From the NCBI GenBank assembly GCA_910584365.1, contig CAJUAF010000015.1:1-63094 (forward strand): 63,094 bases of DNA. The letters are read 5' to 3'. The stretch's first letter is position 1. The number at the start of each line of letters is the position of its first letter. A model generated the notes under the pieces. It saw only the letters and a list, made by a program, of their open reading frames with translations, ran no database searches and was not told the origin of the DNA. Of this stretch, positions 16,298-24,479 are shown one piece after another. The position numbers and the translations under genes are program-made. The stretch is from an uncultured Muribaculaceae bacterium. GTDB lineage: Bacteria > Bacteroidota > Bacteroidia > Bacteroidales > Muribaculaceae.

Positions 16298-17722
16298 ATG
16301 CGTTCCTCCCTGTCGTTGTTCCGGCTGTGTGCCGTAGGGCTTACCCTGTCGCTGACGGGGGTGCTTATGTCGCGCTGCGGTTCCCGGGGAGGGGGAGAGG
16401 AGACCGCGGCGCAAGCCGTGGAGCGCCACCCCCTGCCGGACACTCTCCGCATCGGAACGCTTTACAGCCCGACGTCCTACTTCATCTACCGCGACCAGGA
16501 GATGGGCTACGACTATTCGCTCATCAGCCAGTGGGCCGAGGAGAAAGACATGGTGGTGGACCTGAAGGTAGCCCCCTCGCTGCCGCGCCTTATCGAAATG
16601 CTCGATTCCGCGGAGGTGGACATCGCCGCCTACGAGATCCCCGTCACCGCCGAGTACCGCCAGTCGGTCATTCCCTGCGGACCGGAGTATATCACCACCC
16701 AGGTGCTTGTCCAGCCCCTGAAAAACGGACGCCCTGAAATCACCGACGAGACCCAGCTTGTAGGGAAGGACGTCTACGTGGAGGCCGGTTCAAAATATCA
16801 GTACCGGCTCCGCAATCTCGACAACGAACTCGGGGGCGGGATCCGCATCCACGAGGTTGCCCGCGACACGCTCATTACCGAGGACCTTATCGGGATGGTC
16901 TCCGACGGGACAATCCCCCTTACGGTCGTCGACAGCGACATTGCCCGCATCAACAAGACCTATTACCGCGACCTCGATGTCTCCCTTCCGCTGAGTTTCC
17001 CCCAGAAGGCATCCTGGGGAGTGGCTGCCGGCAACAAATGGCTGGCCGACTCGGTTGACGCCTGGTTCGTCCAGGAATCCCCCAAGCGGCGCCAGGCCGA
17101 ACTGCTCAAGCGCTACTTCGAGCTGGGCAAGAACGGAGGCGCCGACCCCCTGAAAGGATTCAGCCTCGACCTCTCGAAAGGGACCGTCTCCCCCTACGAC
17201 GCCATCTTCAGGGCCAATGCGCGCACCGCCGGGCGTGACTGGCGTCTGCTGGCCGCCATCGGATATGTCGAGAGCGGATTCAACAGCAATCTTGTCTCCT
17301 GGGCCGGCGCACGGGGAATAATGCAGATTATGCCCCGCTCGGCCGTGGCTTACGGACTCCCCCTCGACCGCATCGAAGACCCGGAGGCCAACATCGCCGC
17401 CGCCGCGCGGATTTTCGCCGACCTCGACCGCTCGCTGGCCCGGAAAGTGCCCGACTCCCGAGAGCGCGTGAAGTTCGTGCTGGCCGCCTACAACGCCGGA
17501 ATAGGCCACGTCTACGACGCCATCGCCCTCGCCGGAAAATACGGCCGCAATCCTCAGGTCTGGGACGGCAACGTAGAGCAGGCCCTCCTGATGAAAGCCA
17601 ATCCGGAGTATTATTCCGACCCTGTCTGCCGCAACGGATATTTCGGCGGACGCCATACGGTAGCCTACGTCATGAAGGTCATGGGCCTCTGGGATAAAAT
17701 CCAGCGTAAAATCCCGCGGTAA
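16298..17722 (+). CDS. MltF-like lytic murein transglycosylase
   Basis: 474 residues with two domains: a solute-binding-protein-3-like part (about 47-270, starting LRIGTLYSPTSY) and a C-terminal lysozyme-like SLT domain (about 305-440). The catalytic Glu is E325 in G-Y-V-E-S-G-F, followed by G-A-R-G-I-M-Q-I-M-P and A-A-Y-N-A-G, all hallmarks of the family. It cleaves glycan strands to 1,6-anhydro-muropeptides. The N-terminus is a signal with Cys27 in L-M-S-R-C, but Arg at -1 makes the lipobox unusual, so lipid anchoring is likely but not certain. The gene lies 20 bp after purM. Confidence 0.9.
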   Translation: MRSSLSLFRLCAVGLTLSLTGVLMSRCGSRGGGEETAAQAVERHPLPDTLRIGTLYSPTSYFIYRDQEMGYDYSLISQWAEEKDMVVDLKVAPSLPRLIEMLDSAEVDIAAYEIPVTAEYRQSVIPCGPEYITTQVLVQPLKNGRPEITDETQLVGKDVYVEAGSKYQYRLRNLDNELGGGIRIHEVARDTLITEDLIGMVSDGTIPLTVVDSDIARINKTYYRDLDVSLPLSFPQKASWGVAAGNKWLADSVDAWFVQESPKRRQAELLKRYFELGKNGGADPLKGFSLDLSKGTVSPYDAIFRANARTAGRDWRLLAAIGYVESGFNSNLVSWAGARGIMQIMPRSAVAYGLPLDRIEDPEANIAAAARIFADLDRSLARKVPDSRERVKFVLAAYNAGIGHVYDAIALAGKYGRNPQVWDGNVEQALLMKANPEYYSDPVCRNGYFGGRHTVAYVMKVMGLWDKIQRKIPR

Positions 17723-17799
17723 ACCCTTTTCTCCCTCCATCGCCCCCCGAACAATCCTCTTCCCCCAATTGTTTTTATTCTTAAAACACTATACGTCAA

Positions 17800-18351
17800 A
17801 TGAGAAAACGTTATCTTTCCGTCGCAGTGGTGCTGACACTGCTCTGTTCTTTTACCTTCTCCTCCTGTATCGGTTCTTTCGCTCTGACCAATAAACTCTT
17901 AGGCTGGAACAACCAGATCGGCAACAAGTTCGTCAACGAACTGGTCTTCTTCTGCTTCTGGATTATCCCCGTCTATGAGGTGACCGGTCTGGCCGACCTG
18001 CTGGTGCTGAACTCCATCGAGTTCTGGAGCGGCAGCAATCCCGTGGCCCAGGGACGTTCCGTAATCGAAGGGGCCGACGGCCGCTATCTGGTCGACTGCG
18101 ACGGCAAGGGATACACCATTACCTCGGAAAACGACGGCTCCGTAGTCCGTCTGGACTTCGACTCCGAAGACCATTCATGGAGCGCCTCCGCCAACGGAAA
18201 ATCCGTGAAATTCATGACCTTCGTCGACGACACCCACGTAAATATGCTGACCCCCGACGGTTCCTACGAGCTTGTGGAACTTTCCGACCGGGGTCTGATG
18301 GCCTACCGTCAGAACGTGGCCTCAGCCGCGCTCTACGCCACCGCCGACTGA
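17800..18351 (+). CDS. DUF3332-family exported protein
   Basis: 183 residues. The signal sequence ends in F-S-S-C-I-G-S-F (Cys at about 23), resembling a lipobox. The segment FALTNKLLGWNNQIGNKFVN at about 27-46 is the family's most typical part, followed by a hydrophobic stretch with F-W-I-I-P-V-Y-E and then a beta-rich C-terminal half. The function of DUF3332 is unknown. The gene is read rightward 77 bp after the transglycosylase and before the promoter of the phosphosugar mutase. Confidence 0.8.
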   Translation: MRKRYLSVAVVLTLLCSFTFSSCIGSFALTNKLLGWNNQIGNKFVNELVFFCFWIIPVYEVTGLADLLVLNSIEFWSGSNPVAQGRSVIEGADGRYLVDCDGKGYTITSENDGSVVRLDFDSEDHSWSASANGKSVKFMTFVDDTHVNMLTPDGSYELVELSDRGLMAYRQNVASAALYATAD

Positions 18352-18377
18352 ATCTCTCCGCCGATTCTCTCCCGCGC

Positions 18378-18408
18378 TTGGATTATTTAAGTTAATTTGT
18401 TAACTTTG
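18378..18408 (+). promoter_or_regulatory. promoter of the phosphosugar mutase
   Basis: TTG (18378-18380), a 20-bp gap, then TAACTTTG (18401-18408). The leader to the ATG at 18456 is about 40 nt. Confidence 0.65.
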
Positions 18409-18455
18409 CAGAGAACAACCTTAACTGCTACTTGTATCACCCCTAAAAGACTGAA

Positions 18456-20204
18456 ATGGAAAACCAGGAACTTCTTAAGACAGTAAAAGAGAGAGCCGAG
18501 GTATGGCTCTCCGAACAATATGACGAGACAACCCGCGCCCAGGTGAAGGAAATGCTCGAGGCCGAGGACAAGACTCCCCTGATCGAGGCTTTCTACCGCG
18601 ACCTCGAATTCGGCACGGGAGGTCTGCGCGGCATCATGGGCCCCGGCACCAACCGCATGAACATCTACACCGTCGGCGCCGCCACCCAGGGGCTGGCCAA
18701 CTACCTCAAGGAGGCTTTCGCCGACCTGCCCCAGATTGCCGTAGCCGTAGGCCACGATGTGCGCAACAATTCCCGCCAGTTCGCTGAAATCGTAGCCAAC
18801 ATCTTCTCGGCCAACGGTATCAAGGCATACCTCTTCGACAGCTTCCGACCCACCCCCGAACTCTCCTTCGCCATCCGCGAACTCGGATGCCAGAGCGGCG
18901 TCAACATCACCGCCTCCCACAATCCCAAGGAATACAACGGCTACAAGGCATACTGGGCCGACGGAGCGCAGATCATCGCTCCCCACGATGTCAACATCAT
19001 CAACCACGTGAACCGCATCAAATCCGTAGGCGACATCAAGTTCCAGGGAGATCCCTCGCTCATCCAGATTATCGGAGAAGACATCGACAACAAGTTCCTG
19101 GCCGCCATCAAGGAACTCTCCCTCTCCCCTGAGATTATCGAGAAACACAAGGACCTGAAGATCGTCTACACCCCCATCCACGGTACCGGCGTGAAACTCG
19201 TTCCGGATTCGCTCCGCAACTACGGCTTCACCAACATCATCCACGTGCCTGAACAGGACATCCCCTCCGGCGACTTCCCCACCGTTGATTCCCCCAACCC
19301 CGAGAACGCCTCCGCCATGGCTATGGCCGTGGCCAAAGCCAAAGAGGTCGAAGCCGACCTGGTCGTGGCCTCCGACCCCGACGCCGACCGCATCGGCTGC
19401 GTAATCCGCGATACCGACGGCGAATATGTTCTTGTCAACGGTAACCAGATCTGCCTTGTGCTGCTCAACTACCTGATGACCCGCAACGCCGAGCTTGGCA
19501 AACTCACCGGCAAGGAATATGTTGTCAAGACCATCGTCACCACCGAGACCATCAAGCGCATCGCTGATGCCAACGACATCAAGATGTATGACTGCTACAC
19601 CGGCTTCAAGTGGATCGCTTCCGTGATCCGCGAGAATGAAGACACCGCCCGCTATCTCGGCGGCGGCGAGGAAAGCTACGGCTTCCTGGCCGAGACCTTC
19701 TGCCGCGACAAGGACTCCGTTTCCGCTATCTCCCTCATGGCCGAGTGCCTCGCCTGGGCTAAGGAAAAGGGCCTGTCGTTCATGGAAATGCTCCAGGACA
19801 TCTATGTCAAGTACGGCTACTCCCACGAAATGGGTATCTCCGTAGTGCGTCCCGGCAAGACCGGCGCCGAGGAAATCCAGCAGATGATGAAGGACTTCCG
19901 CCAGAATCCTCCCACGGAGCTGGCCGGCTCTCCCGTAATCGGCATCAAGGACTACCTGACCCTCGAAGCCATCTGCAGGAAGTGCAACGAAGTCAAGAAA
20001 CTCGACTTCCCCACCACCTCCAACGTACTCCAGTTCTTCACCGCCGACGGCTCCAAGATCTCTATCCGTCCTTCCGGCACCGAGCCTAAGATCAAGTTCT
20101 ACATGGAAGTACGCGGCGAGATGGCTACCCGCGCCGATTACCACGACGCCGAGAAGAAAGCCCTCGAGAAGATTGCCCTTATCCGCAAGGACCTCAATAT
20201 CTGA
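18456..20204 (+). CDS. phosphosugar mutase (phosphoglucomutase/phosphomannomutase)
   Basis: Interconverts hexose 1- and 6-phosphates through a phosphoserine. 582 residues, the long form of the alpha-D-phosphohexomutase superfamily. All four family motifs are present: the catalytic serine S154 in T-A-S-H-N-P-K-E, the Mg2+ loop D-P-D-A-D-R at 307-312, the sugar-specificity loop G-G-E-E-S-Y-G at about 403-409, and the phosphate-binding R-P-S-G-T-E-P-K near 535. The GEES loop fits enzymes that accept glucose and mannose phosphates. It has its own promoter and a strong terminator. Confidence 0.95.
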   Translation: MENQELLKTVKERAEVWLSEQYDETTRAQVKEMLEAEDKTPLIEAFYRDLEFGTGGLRGIMGPGTNRMNIYTVGAATQGLANYLKEAFADLPQIAVAVGHDVRNNSRQFAEIVANIFSANGIKAYLFDSFRPTPELSFAIRELGCQSGVNITASHNPKEYNGYKAYWADGAQIIAPHDVNIINHVNRIKSVGDIKFQGDPSLIQIIGEDIDNKFLAAIKELSLSPEIIEKHKDLKIVYTPIHGTGVKLVPDSLRNYGFTNIIHVPEQDIPSGDFPTVDSPNPENASAMAMAVAKAKEVEADLVVASDPDADRIGCVIRDTDGEYVLVNGNQICLVLLNYLMTRNAELGKLTGKEYVVKTIVTTETIKRIADANDIKMYDCYTGFKWIASVIRENEDTARYLGGGEESYGFLAETFCRDKDSVSAISLMAECLAWAKEKGLSFMEMLQDIYVKYGYSHEMGISVVRPGKTGAEEIQQMMKDFRQNPPTELAGSPVIGIKDYLTLEAICRKCNEVKKLDFPTTSNVLQFFTADGSKISIRPSGTEPKIKFYMEVRGEMATRADYHDAEKKALEKIALIRKDLNI

Positions 20205-20229
20205 TATTCCCCGCTGGATATCCTGATAA

Positions 20230-20275
20230 AAGACAAGGCGGTGTGCCGGAAATTCCCGGCGCACCGCCTTGTCTT
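20230..20275. terminator. bidirectional terminator, 14-bp arms plus inner stem
   Basis: AAGACAAGGCGGTG (20230-20243) pairs exactly with CACCGCCTTGTCTT (20262-20275), and after a T-G wobble GCCGG pairs with CCGGC. A-rich bases on the left and TTT on the right let it work for both the mutase and the convergent lipoprotein gene. Confidence 0.88.
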
Positions 20276-20300
20276 TGGCGTTTATTAAGAGTGTATGAAA

Positions 20301-20324
20301 GGAGCTGCGGCGCGCCGCAGCTCC
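20301..20324 (-). terminator. perfect 24-nt palindrome after the BACON lipoprotein gene
   Basis: GGAGCTGCGGCG is followed at once by its own reverse complement, with no loop. On the minus strand TTTC follows. It sits 10 bases after the stop at 20335, a good position for a terminator. Confidence 0.75.
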
Positions 20325-20334
20325 GGAAGCGGTT

Positions 20335-21489
20335 TTATTCAGCGTAGGCTACAGTGATGGTGCGGCTGCCGCATTTTACGGTCAGACCGGCGTGGGTCTT
20401 GTTGTTGATGTCGGTAATGCCGTCGGTGTAGGTGAGCTGGCCGCTGAGGTCTCCTCCGGAAACCGATGCGGGAAGATTGGCGGAACGCTTGCCCAGCAGA
20501 TTCATCGCGCCGAGAATCTGATTCTCGGGATTCATGCCGTAGCCGAGGAACCATACCAGGTCGAGGCTGGCGTCATTGGGCTGCTGGGAATAGGAGGCCG
20601 ATACCTTCCCTGATGCGCCGTTACCCGAGAAATCCATTGCGGTGAGGTCTGTGGCGTTCCAGGTGTATTTGCCGTTGAACTCCATCCCGTCGACAGCCGT
20701 CAGCTGGGCAGCGTTGTTATAGTCGAAGCTGATAAGGCGTCCGGTCATGTCGGGCTGCACGGAGATTACATCATAGCCGGTCAGAACCTTGCCGTTGAGT
20801 ACGCCGAAAGTCTGGCCGTTCATCGTTGCTGTGGAGGACTTGATGTTGACCTTGTTGATTGCCACTCCGCTGGCTGTCGAGCGGGCATCGCTGGTGATGG
20901 TGTAGGTCTTGTGCGTGGGTTCCTCCCCGTTATAGGTCACTACGTTCATCGTGGCCAGGGCACCCTTGTCGTATGTGAAGTCATAGCTCCAGAGGAGATT
21001 TTCGCCGTTCATGCAGATGATTTCCGTCACCTGTTTTTTCTCGGCGATAGCATCGGCGTTGGGGTTCGGGACCGGAGCAGCTGCCTGCTGGATGAGAGTG
21101 AAAGAAGTTACGGTGCCGTTGCAGGTGGCTTTCACCAGCGCTGCGCGTTCCTGCGAGGAAGTGTTGGCGGCAGTGTAGACTCCTACAATCTGGCTTCCTT
21201 CCCCTCCGGCGGGAGCATAGAAGCTGACCCAGTCGGCGGTCTGTTCCTGATTGAAATAATCTACTGCCTGTATGGTCCAGGATCCGGCAGCATCAAAAGT
21301 GAGGCTGAAAGCGGCTATGCCTGAAGCGGGAGTACCGCTGGCGGCGGCTTCCACAACTCTTACCGCAGGCGCGCTGCCTGTGAAATAGATATCAGCCAGG
21401 TAGTCCTTGTCGTCATCGGAACATGAACTGATTGTCACTGCTACGGCGGTCAAAGCCATTGCACCCGCCATTTTGAAGAGTTTGTTCAT
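20335..21489 (-). CDS. BACON-domain / DUF4595-like surface lipoprotein
   Basis: 384 residues. The signal peptide ends in T-I-S-S-C with S-D-D-D-K right after the Cys; the acidic residues next to the Cys fit the lipoprotein export signal known from Bacteroides and Capnocytophaga, so surface exposure is likely. Residues about 40-140 look like a BACON beta-sandwich (G-S-W-T-I-Q-A near the start, A-D-W-V-S-F, N-T-S-S-Q-E-R-A and a final T-L-I-Q-Q). The rest is a beta-rich DUF4595-like domain. BACON domains often occur in glycan-binding or glycan-degrading lipoproteins; the ligand here is unknown. I preferred the ATG at 21489 (NKLFKMAG) to the one at 21501. It is transcribed away from the C10 protease operon. 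Confidence 0.8.
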   Translation of the reverse strand: MNKLFKMAGAMALTAVAVTISSCSDDDKDYLADIYFTGSAPAVRVVEAAASGTPASGIAAFSLTFDAAGSWTIQAVDYFNQEQTADWVSFYAPAGGEGSQIVGVYTAANTSSQERAALVKATCNGTVTSFTLIQQAAAPVPNPNADAIAEKKQVTEIICMNGENLLWSYDFTYDKGALATMNVVTYNGEEPTHKTYTITSDARSTASGVAINKVNIKSSTATMNGQTFGVLNGKVLTGYDVISVQPDMTGRLISFDYNNAAQLTAVDGMEFNGKYTWNATDLTAMDFSGNGASGKVSASYSQQPNDASLDLVWFLGYGMNPENQILGAMNLLGKRSANLPASVSGGDLSGQLTYTDGITDINNKTHAGLTVKCGSRTITVAYAE

Positions 21490-21565
21490 ACTATATTGCA
21501 TTAATTGTTAATATAAAAGAAGAATTATTACGTGAGTGATAAAGCTTCTGTTAAATGAAGTGCTG

Positions 21566-21597
21566 CAAAGTTAATTAAACAAAATCAATTACACAAA
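21566..21597 (-). promoter_or_regulatory. promoter of the BACON/DUF4595 lipoprotein
   Basis: The minus strand reads TTTG (21597-21594), a 20-bp gap, then TAACTTTG (21573-21566). The leader is about 70 nt. Confidence 0.75.
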
Positions 21598-21618
21598 CAA
21601 TCTGATGCAAAAAAATAA

Positions 21619-21640
21619 TTCTGACAGAAATTTGTCAGAA
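21619..21640. promoter_or_regulatory. operator-like inverted repeat TTCTGACA-N6-TGTCAGAA
   Basis: Perfect 8-bp arms (21619-21626 and 21633-21640) around GAAATT. It lies 22 bp upstream of the leftward -33 element, between the two divergent promoters. This is where a shared regulator could bind; no regulator gene is nearby. Confidence 0.5.
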
Positions 21641-21804
21641 AAATCACGTCCATTATGGCTTTTGTAATATTCTTTCCCCTCTGAAAAATGATCTGGCGTA
21701 AGTTTATTTATTGTTCAATATTATTATCTGTTGAAGGCTGACGGCCCCTCTGATTGTAGAATTGAACTCGCTTAATTACTTGACGGTAGATTTTTGGTTA
21801 AAAA

Positions 21805-21836
21805 TTTGGAATATTCATTTTTGTTTTCTAATTTTG
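21805..21836 (+). promoter_or_regulatory. promoter of the C10 protease operon
   Basis: TTTG (21805-21808), a 20-bp gap, then TAATTTTG (21829-21836). The leader to the ATG at 21888 is about 45 nt. No further promoter of this quality was seen before the lipoprotein genes downstream. Confidence 0.75.
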
Positions 21837-21887
21837 CGAAAAGACTTGCAATTTGCTGTCTCAGCTATCTCAACTTAAACCTTCATA

Positions 21888-23252
21888 ATGATGAAAATCA
21901 AATTCAAAATCAAACGTGGAGGCGTCTTCCGCCAATTAGCGGCGGTGTTTCTCCCTATGGCTGTAATCAGTCTATGTTCCTGCTCTCAGGAAGAACCTGT
22001 TGCTTCCGTGCAGGAACCGACCTCGGAAAACATTGAGAATCCCATTACCCGTTCTCCCCAGGAAGCTGTGGCTATCGCTGAACGGGCGTGGCAGGAGTTT
22101 TATGGAAGTGATGCCTCAGCTTCCCGTTCATCTTCTGCTCCGCTGATTGATTTGTCCAGGCCGGTGGAAGTTGTCCGCGGCATTAAGTCCCGTGGAGCTT
22201 CCGATGCGGACACCCTTATGTATGTGGTAAACTTTACCGATGACGCCGGTTTTGCTATCGTAGCAGCTCCCCGTAATAAAGAGGCATTGCTGGCCGTAAC
22301 CTCTCAGGGGCATTATTATCCTGAATCCATGCCTGATGAAGAACTGATTCCTGGGTTTGAAATATGGCTGAATAATGCCCGTTCCATCATTAGAGACTCA
22401 TCAACCATTATTACTCCAATACCGAATCCTGAAATCATTGGAAAACTTGAACAGAAGGAATGGGAAGATACTCTTCAGCGATTGATGGTGGAGCCGCAGG
22501 TGCGTATTAAGTGGGGGCAGGGAGATACCATCCCGACAGATTTATATTATTACCCTGAAGGTTATTTGTTTCAGAATGGTCGCGCAGGTTGTGCAACAAT
22601 TGCATTGGCGCAAATTTGTTCATTTTTTCAACAGCCAACGTATATCAATTGGTCTGGATTCAATCAAGGGGAACGTTTTGATTTGGATTGGAATGAAATG
22701 CTGAAGCACGACCCGAGACAAAAATCTAATTCTTATGCAGATATGGGTACGTGTATGGAAGCTGACAGGATGGCCACACACGGGATGATTGCACAATTTT
22801 GTCGGTGCATTGCGAATTGGACAGATGCTAATGACAGTAAGCTGGACGCAACCAGCACAGACAAGGATAAAGCCTTGTCTGCGCTGAAAAAACTCTTGCC
22901 TGGCAAATCAATTCAAGGGTGGAAAGACTTTGATCCCAATCTTTTTCCTCAAGAAAATCAAATTTGGTTAGTAAGAGGAGAATCTTCATCAAGTGGTCAT
23001 GCATGGATTTGTGATGGGACCCGATATATACAGGCAATTCATTATTTTGCGACCCGTGAGAATTCCTCTCAGCCATGGAATATTATTCAGCGTAATATCT
23101 ATACCTCACTGTATGTCCATTATAATTGGGGATGGTATGGGAGTAGTAACGGGTGGTATAGAAATGCCAAAGCTGTCTCTACACTTGTGAAGTCTGGAGG
23201 AAATCATAAACCTAAAAAATATAATATTTCCGAATATGTTACGGTTCAATAG
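21888..23252 (+). CDS. C10-family (streptopain-like) cysteine protease, lipid-anchored
   Basis: 454 residues. The signal peptide ends in S-L-C-S-C (Cys32), followed by acidic S-Q-E-E, so it is probably a surface lipoprotein. A Spi/propeptide-like region spans about 55-200 (starting ITRSPQEAVAIAERAW). The papain-like catalytic domain follows: nucleophile C235 in G-R-A-G-C-A-T, general base H371 in G-H-A-W-I-C-D-G, and N413 in H-Y-N-W-G-W-Y-G with the oxyanion-wall Trp residues. Streptococcal SpeB and the B. fragilis and B. thetaiotaomicron C10 proteases are relatives; the latter are known to be linked to inhibitor genes. It overlaps the first downstream lipoprotein gene by 17 bp. The second half is clearly more AT-rich than the rest of the window, suggesting transfer. 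Confidence 0.92.
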   Translation: MMKIKFKIKRGGVFRQLAAVFLPMAVISLCSCSQEEPVASVQEPTSENIENPITRSPQEAVAIAERAWQEFYGSDASASRSSSAPLIDLSRPVEVVRGIKSRGASDADTLMYVVNFTDDAGFAIVAAPRNKEALLAVTSQGHYYPESMPDEELIPGFEIWLNNARSIIRDSSTIITPIPNPEIIGKLEQKEWEDTLQRLMVEPQVRIKWGQGDTIPTDLYYYPEGYLFQNGRAGCATIALAQICSFFQQPTYINWSGFNQGERFDLDWNEMLKHDPRQKSNSYADMGTCMEADRMATHGMIAQFCRCIANWTDANDSKLDATSTDKDKALSALKKLLPGKSIQGWKDFDPNLFPQENQIWLVRGESSSSGHAWICDGTRYIQAIHYFATRENSSQPWNIIQRNIYTSLYVHYNWGWYGSSNGWYRNAKAVSTLVKSGGNHKPKKYNISEYVTVQ

Positions 23253-23811
23253 TCTCAAGTTGACAAAAAGCATCCTATGCATGATTGGACTGCTGATAGC
23301 CTGTGGGATGTTTGTAACCTCCTGCAGCGAAGAACTCGTTGATAAGCGTGACGGAGGATATTTCAGAACGTTTGGCGGTAAGACCTTAATTAGAAATATT
23401 TCGGCGGAAGAAGGAGTCATGCAAATTCCTTTGCATGGGACTAAAACAGAGAGTGTTATCCCTATTGTGACAATCTCAACCGGCGATGGATTGGTGGGGA
23501 ATGAGCATCTGTGGGATGATTACGAAAGATATGGCTGGTTGTTACGTCCCGCTACGGTGTATAAGACCGCCGGTTATTCTTCCTATCCCAATACTCTTGA
23601 TATGGAGTACCACTTCGAGTGGGTCAAATGCGCGTCTTATAAATATCCGGGAAGCGCAGAGGGTGTATTGCAGGTAAAGTATGAAAAGAATACCGGGACC
23701 GAGTTACGTATAATAACGGTATATCTCAGGAACGAAGATGAAGGCTGTTTATTATTGGTACAGATGCCTGAAAACGGAACTGATGCTGCCGATGAAAACC
23801 AGCCCGAATAA
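23236..23811 (+). CDS. BACON-like lipoprotein 1 of the C10 operon
   Basis: 191 residues, overlapping the protease stop by 17 bp (translational coupling likely). The lipobox is F-V-T-S-C with S-E-E next to it, an export-signal-like acidic start. The mature part, about 160 residues, opens with G-G-Y-F, then I-S-A-E-E-G-V-M-Q-I-P-L, a conserved G-Y-S-S-Y-P-N-T-L-D-M-E-Y, W-V-K-C, V-K-Y-E-K-N-T-G-T and ends L-L-L-V-Q-M-P. The strand and motif order (W-V, N-T, R-x-I-T-V, final Q) matches a BACON beta-sandwich with an insert. Its position after the protease suggests an inhibitor, chaperone or receptor for it; function is not shown by sequence. Confidence 0.82.
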   Translation: MLRFNSLKLTKSILCMIGLLIACGMFVTSCSEELVDKRDGGYFRTFGGKTLIRNISAEEGVMQIPLHGTKTESVIPIVTISTGDGLVGNEHLWDDYERYGWLLRPATVYKTAGYSSYPNTLDMEYHFEWVKCASYKYPGSAEGVLQVKYEKNTGTELRIITVYLRNEDEGCLLLVQMPENGTDAADENQPE

Positions 23812-23850
23812 AACCATACCTGATATGAATAAAAGAATCAGCGATACATA
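23797..23850 (+). repeat. junction repeat, copy 1
   Basis: A unit of about 50 bp that contains the stop codon of lipoprotein 1 (CCCGAATAA) and the start of lipoprotein 2 (ATGAATAAAAGAATC). It recurs at 24425-24478 and, diverging after about 40 bp, at 25057-25098. It marks the boundary of each tandem duplication. Confidence 0.85.
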
Positions 23851-24439
23851 CATGAAATCATCCCCAGTATATTCATTTCGTCGCAAGTCGGCAAAGAGCA
23901 TCCTGTTCCTGATAGGATTGCTTTTAGCAGAAGGGCTGTTAGTCACCTCCTGCAGCGAAGAGTGGGATGGCGATAAGGCTCAAGGTTACTTTCAGACGTT
24001 AGGCAGCAAGGCTGAATTTTTAGACGTATCAGCCGAGGCTGGAGAAATGCAGATTTCTCTGACTGGAACAGAGACAGAAAGTGTTGTTCCTATTGTGTCC
24101 ATCGCAATCGGTCGCGAGTTGATGGGGAGCGAACATCTATGGGATGATTATGAGAAATACGGTTGGATGCTGCAGCCCGCTACGGTTTATAAGGGCGCCG
24201 GTTATTCTTCCTATCCCAATACTCTTGATATGGAGTATCAGTTCGATTGGGTCAAATGTGCCACATATAAATATCCGGGAAGCACTAAAGGGGTATTGCA
24301 GGTAAAATATGAAAAGAATACCGGCACTGAACCCCGTACAATCACGGTGTATCTCAGAAATGAGGATGAGGGTTATTTAGTGTTGACGCAGTGGCCTGAA
24401 GACGAAACTGATGCTGTCGATGACAACCAACCCGAATAA
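23825..24439 (+). CDS. BACON-like lipoprotein 2 of the C10 operon
   Basis: 204 residues from the ATG at 23825 (MNKRISDTYM); the frame is open to 23738 but that part overlaps lipoprotein 1. The lipobox is L-V-T-S-C, then S-E-E-W-D-G-D. Its mature part is very close to lipoprotein 1: H-L-W-D-D-Y-E-K-Y-G-W, the whole G-Y-S-S-Y-P-N-T-L-D-M-E-Y motif and K-Y-P-G-S-T-K-G-V-L-Q-V-K-Y-E-K-N-T are shared. It differs in loops near the N-terminal end of the mature protein. The pair is the youngest duplication in the array. The gene gap to lipoprotein 1 is 13 bp. Confidence 0.82.
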   Translation: MNKRISDTYMKSSPVYSFRRKSAKSILFLIGLLLAEGLLVTSCSEEWDGDKAQGYFQTLGSKAEFLDVSAEAGEMQISLTGTETESVVPIVSIAIGRELMGSEHLWDDYEKYGWMLQPATVYKGAGYSSYPNTLDMEYQFDWVKCATYKYPGSTKGVLQVKYEKNTGTEPRTITVYLRNEDEGYLVLTQWPEDETDAVDDNQPE

Positions 24440-24478
24440 AACCATACCTGATATAAATAAAAAAATCAGTGATACATT
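24425..24478 (+). repeat. junction repeat, copy 2, with lost ATG
   Basis: Same unit as 23797-23850, but the ATG that starts the next gene in copies 1 and 3 is ATA here (24453-24455). Confidence 0.85.
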
Positions 24479-24479
24479 C

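Larger units (their letters stand above)
21490..21887. other. AT-rich divergent intergenic region
   Basis: About 400 bp without a supported gene. It holds the leftward promoter of the BACON/DUF4595 gene (21566-21597), the rightward promoter of the C10 operon (21805-21836) and an 8-bp inverted repeat at 21619-21640 between them. Base composition is much more AT-rich than in the genes to the left. Confidence 0.7.

Noticed and set aside
18387..20264. 625-codon open frame on the - strand
   Set aside because: Antisense of the phosphosugar mutase, Gly/Val/Asp-rich, no family features.
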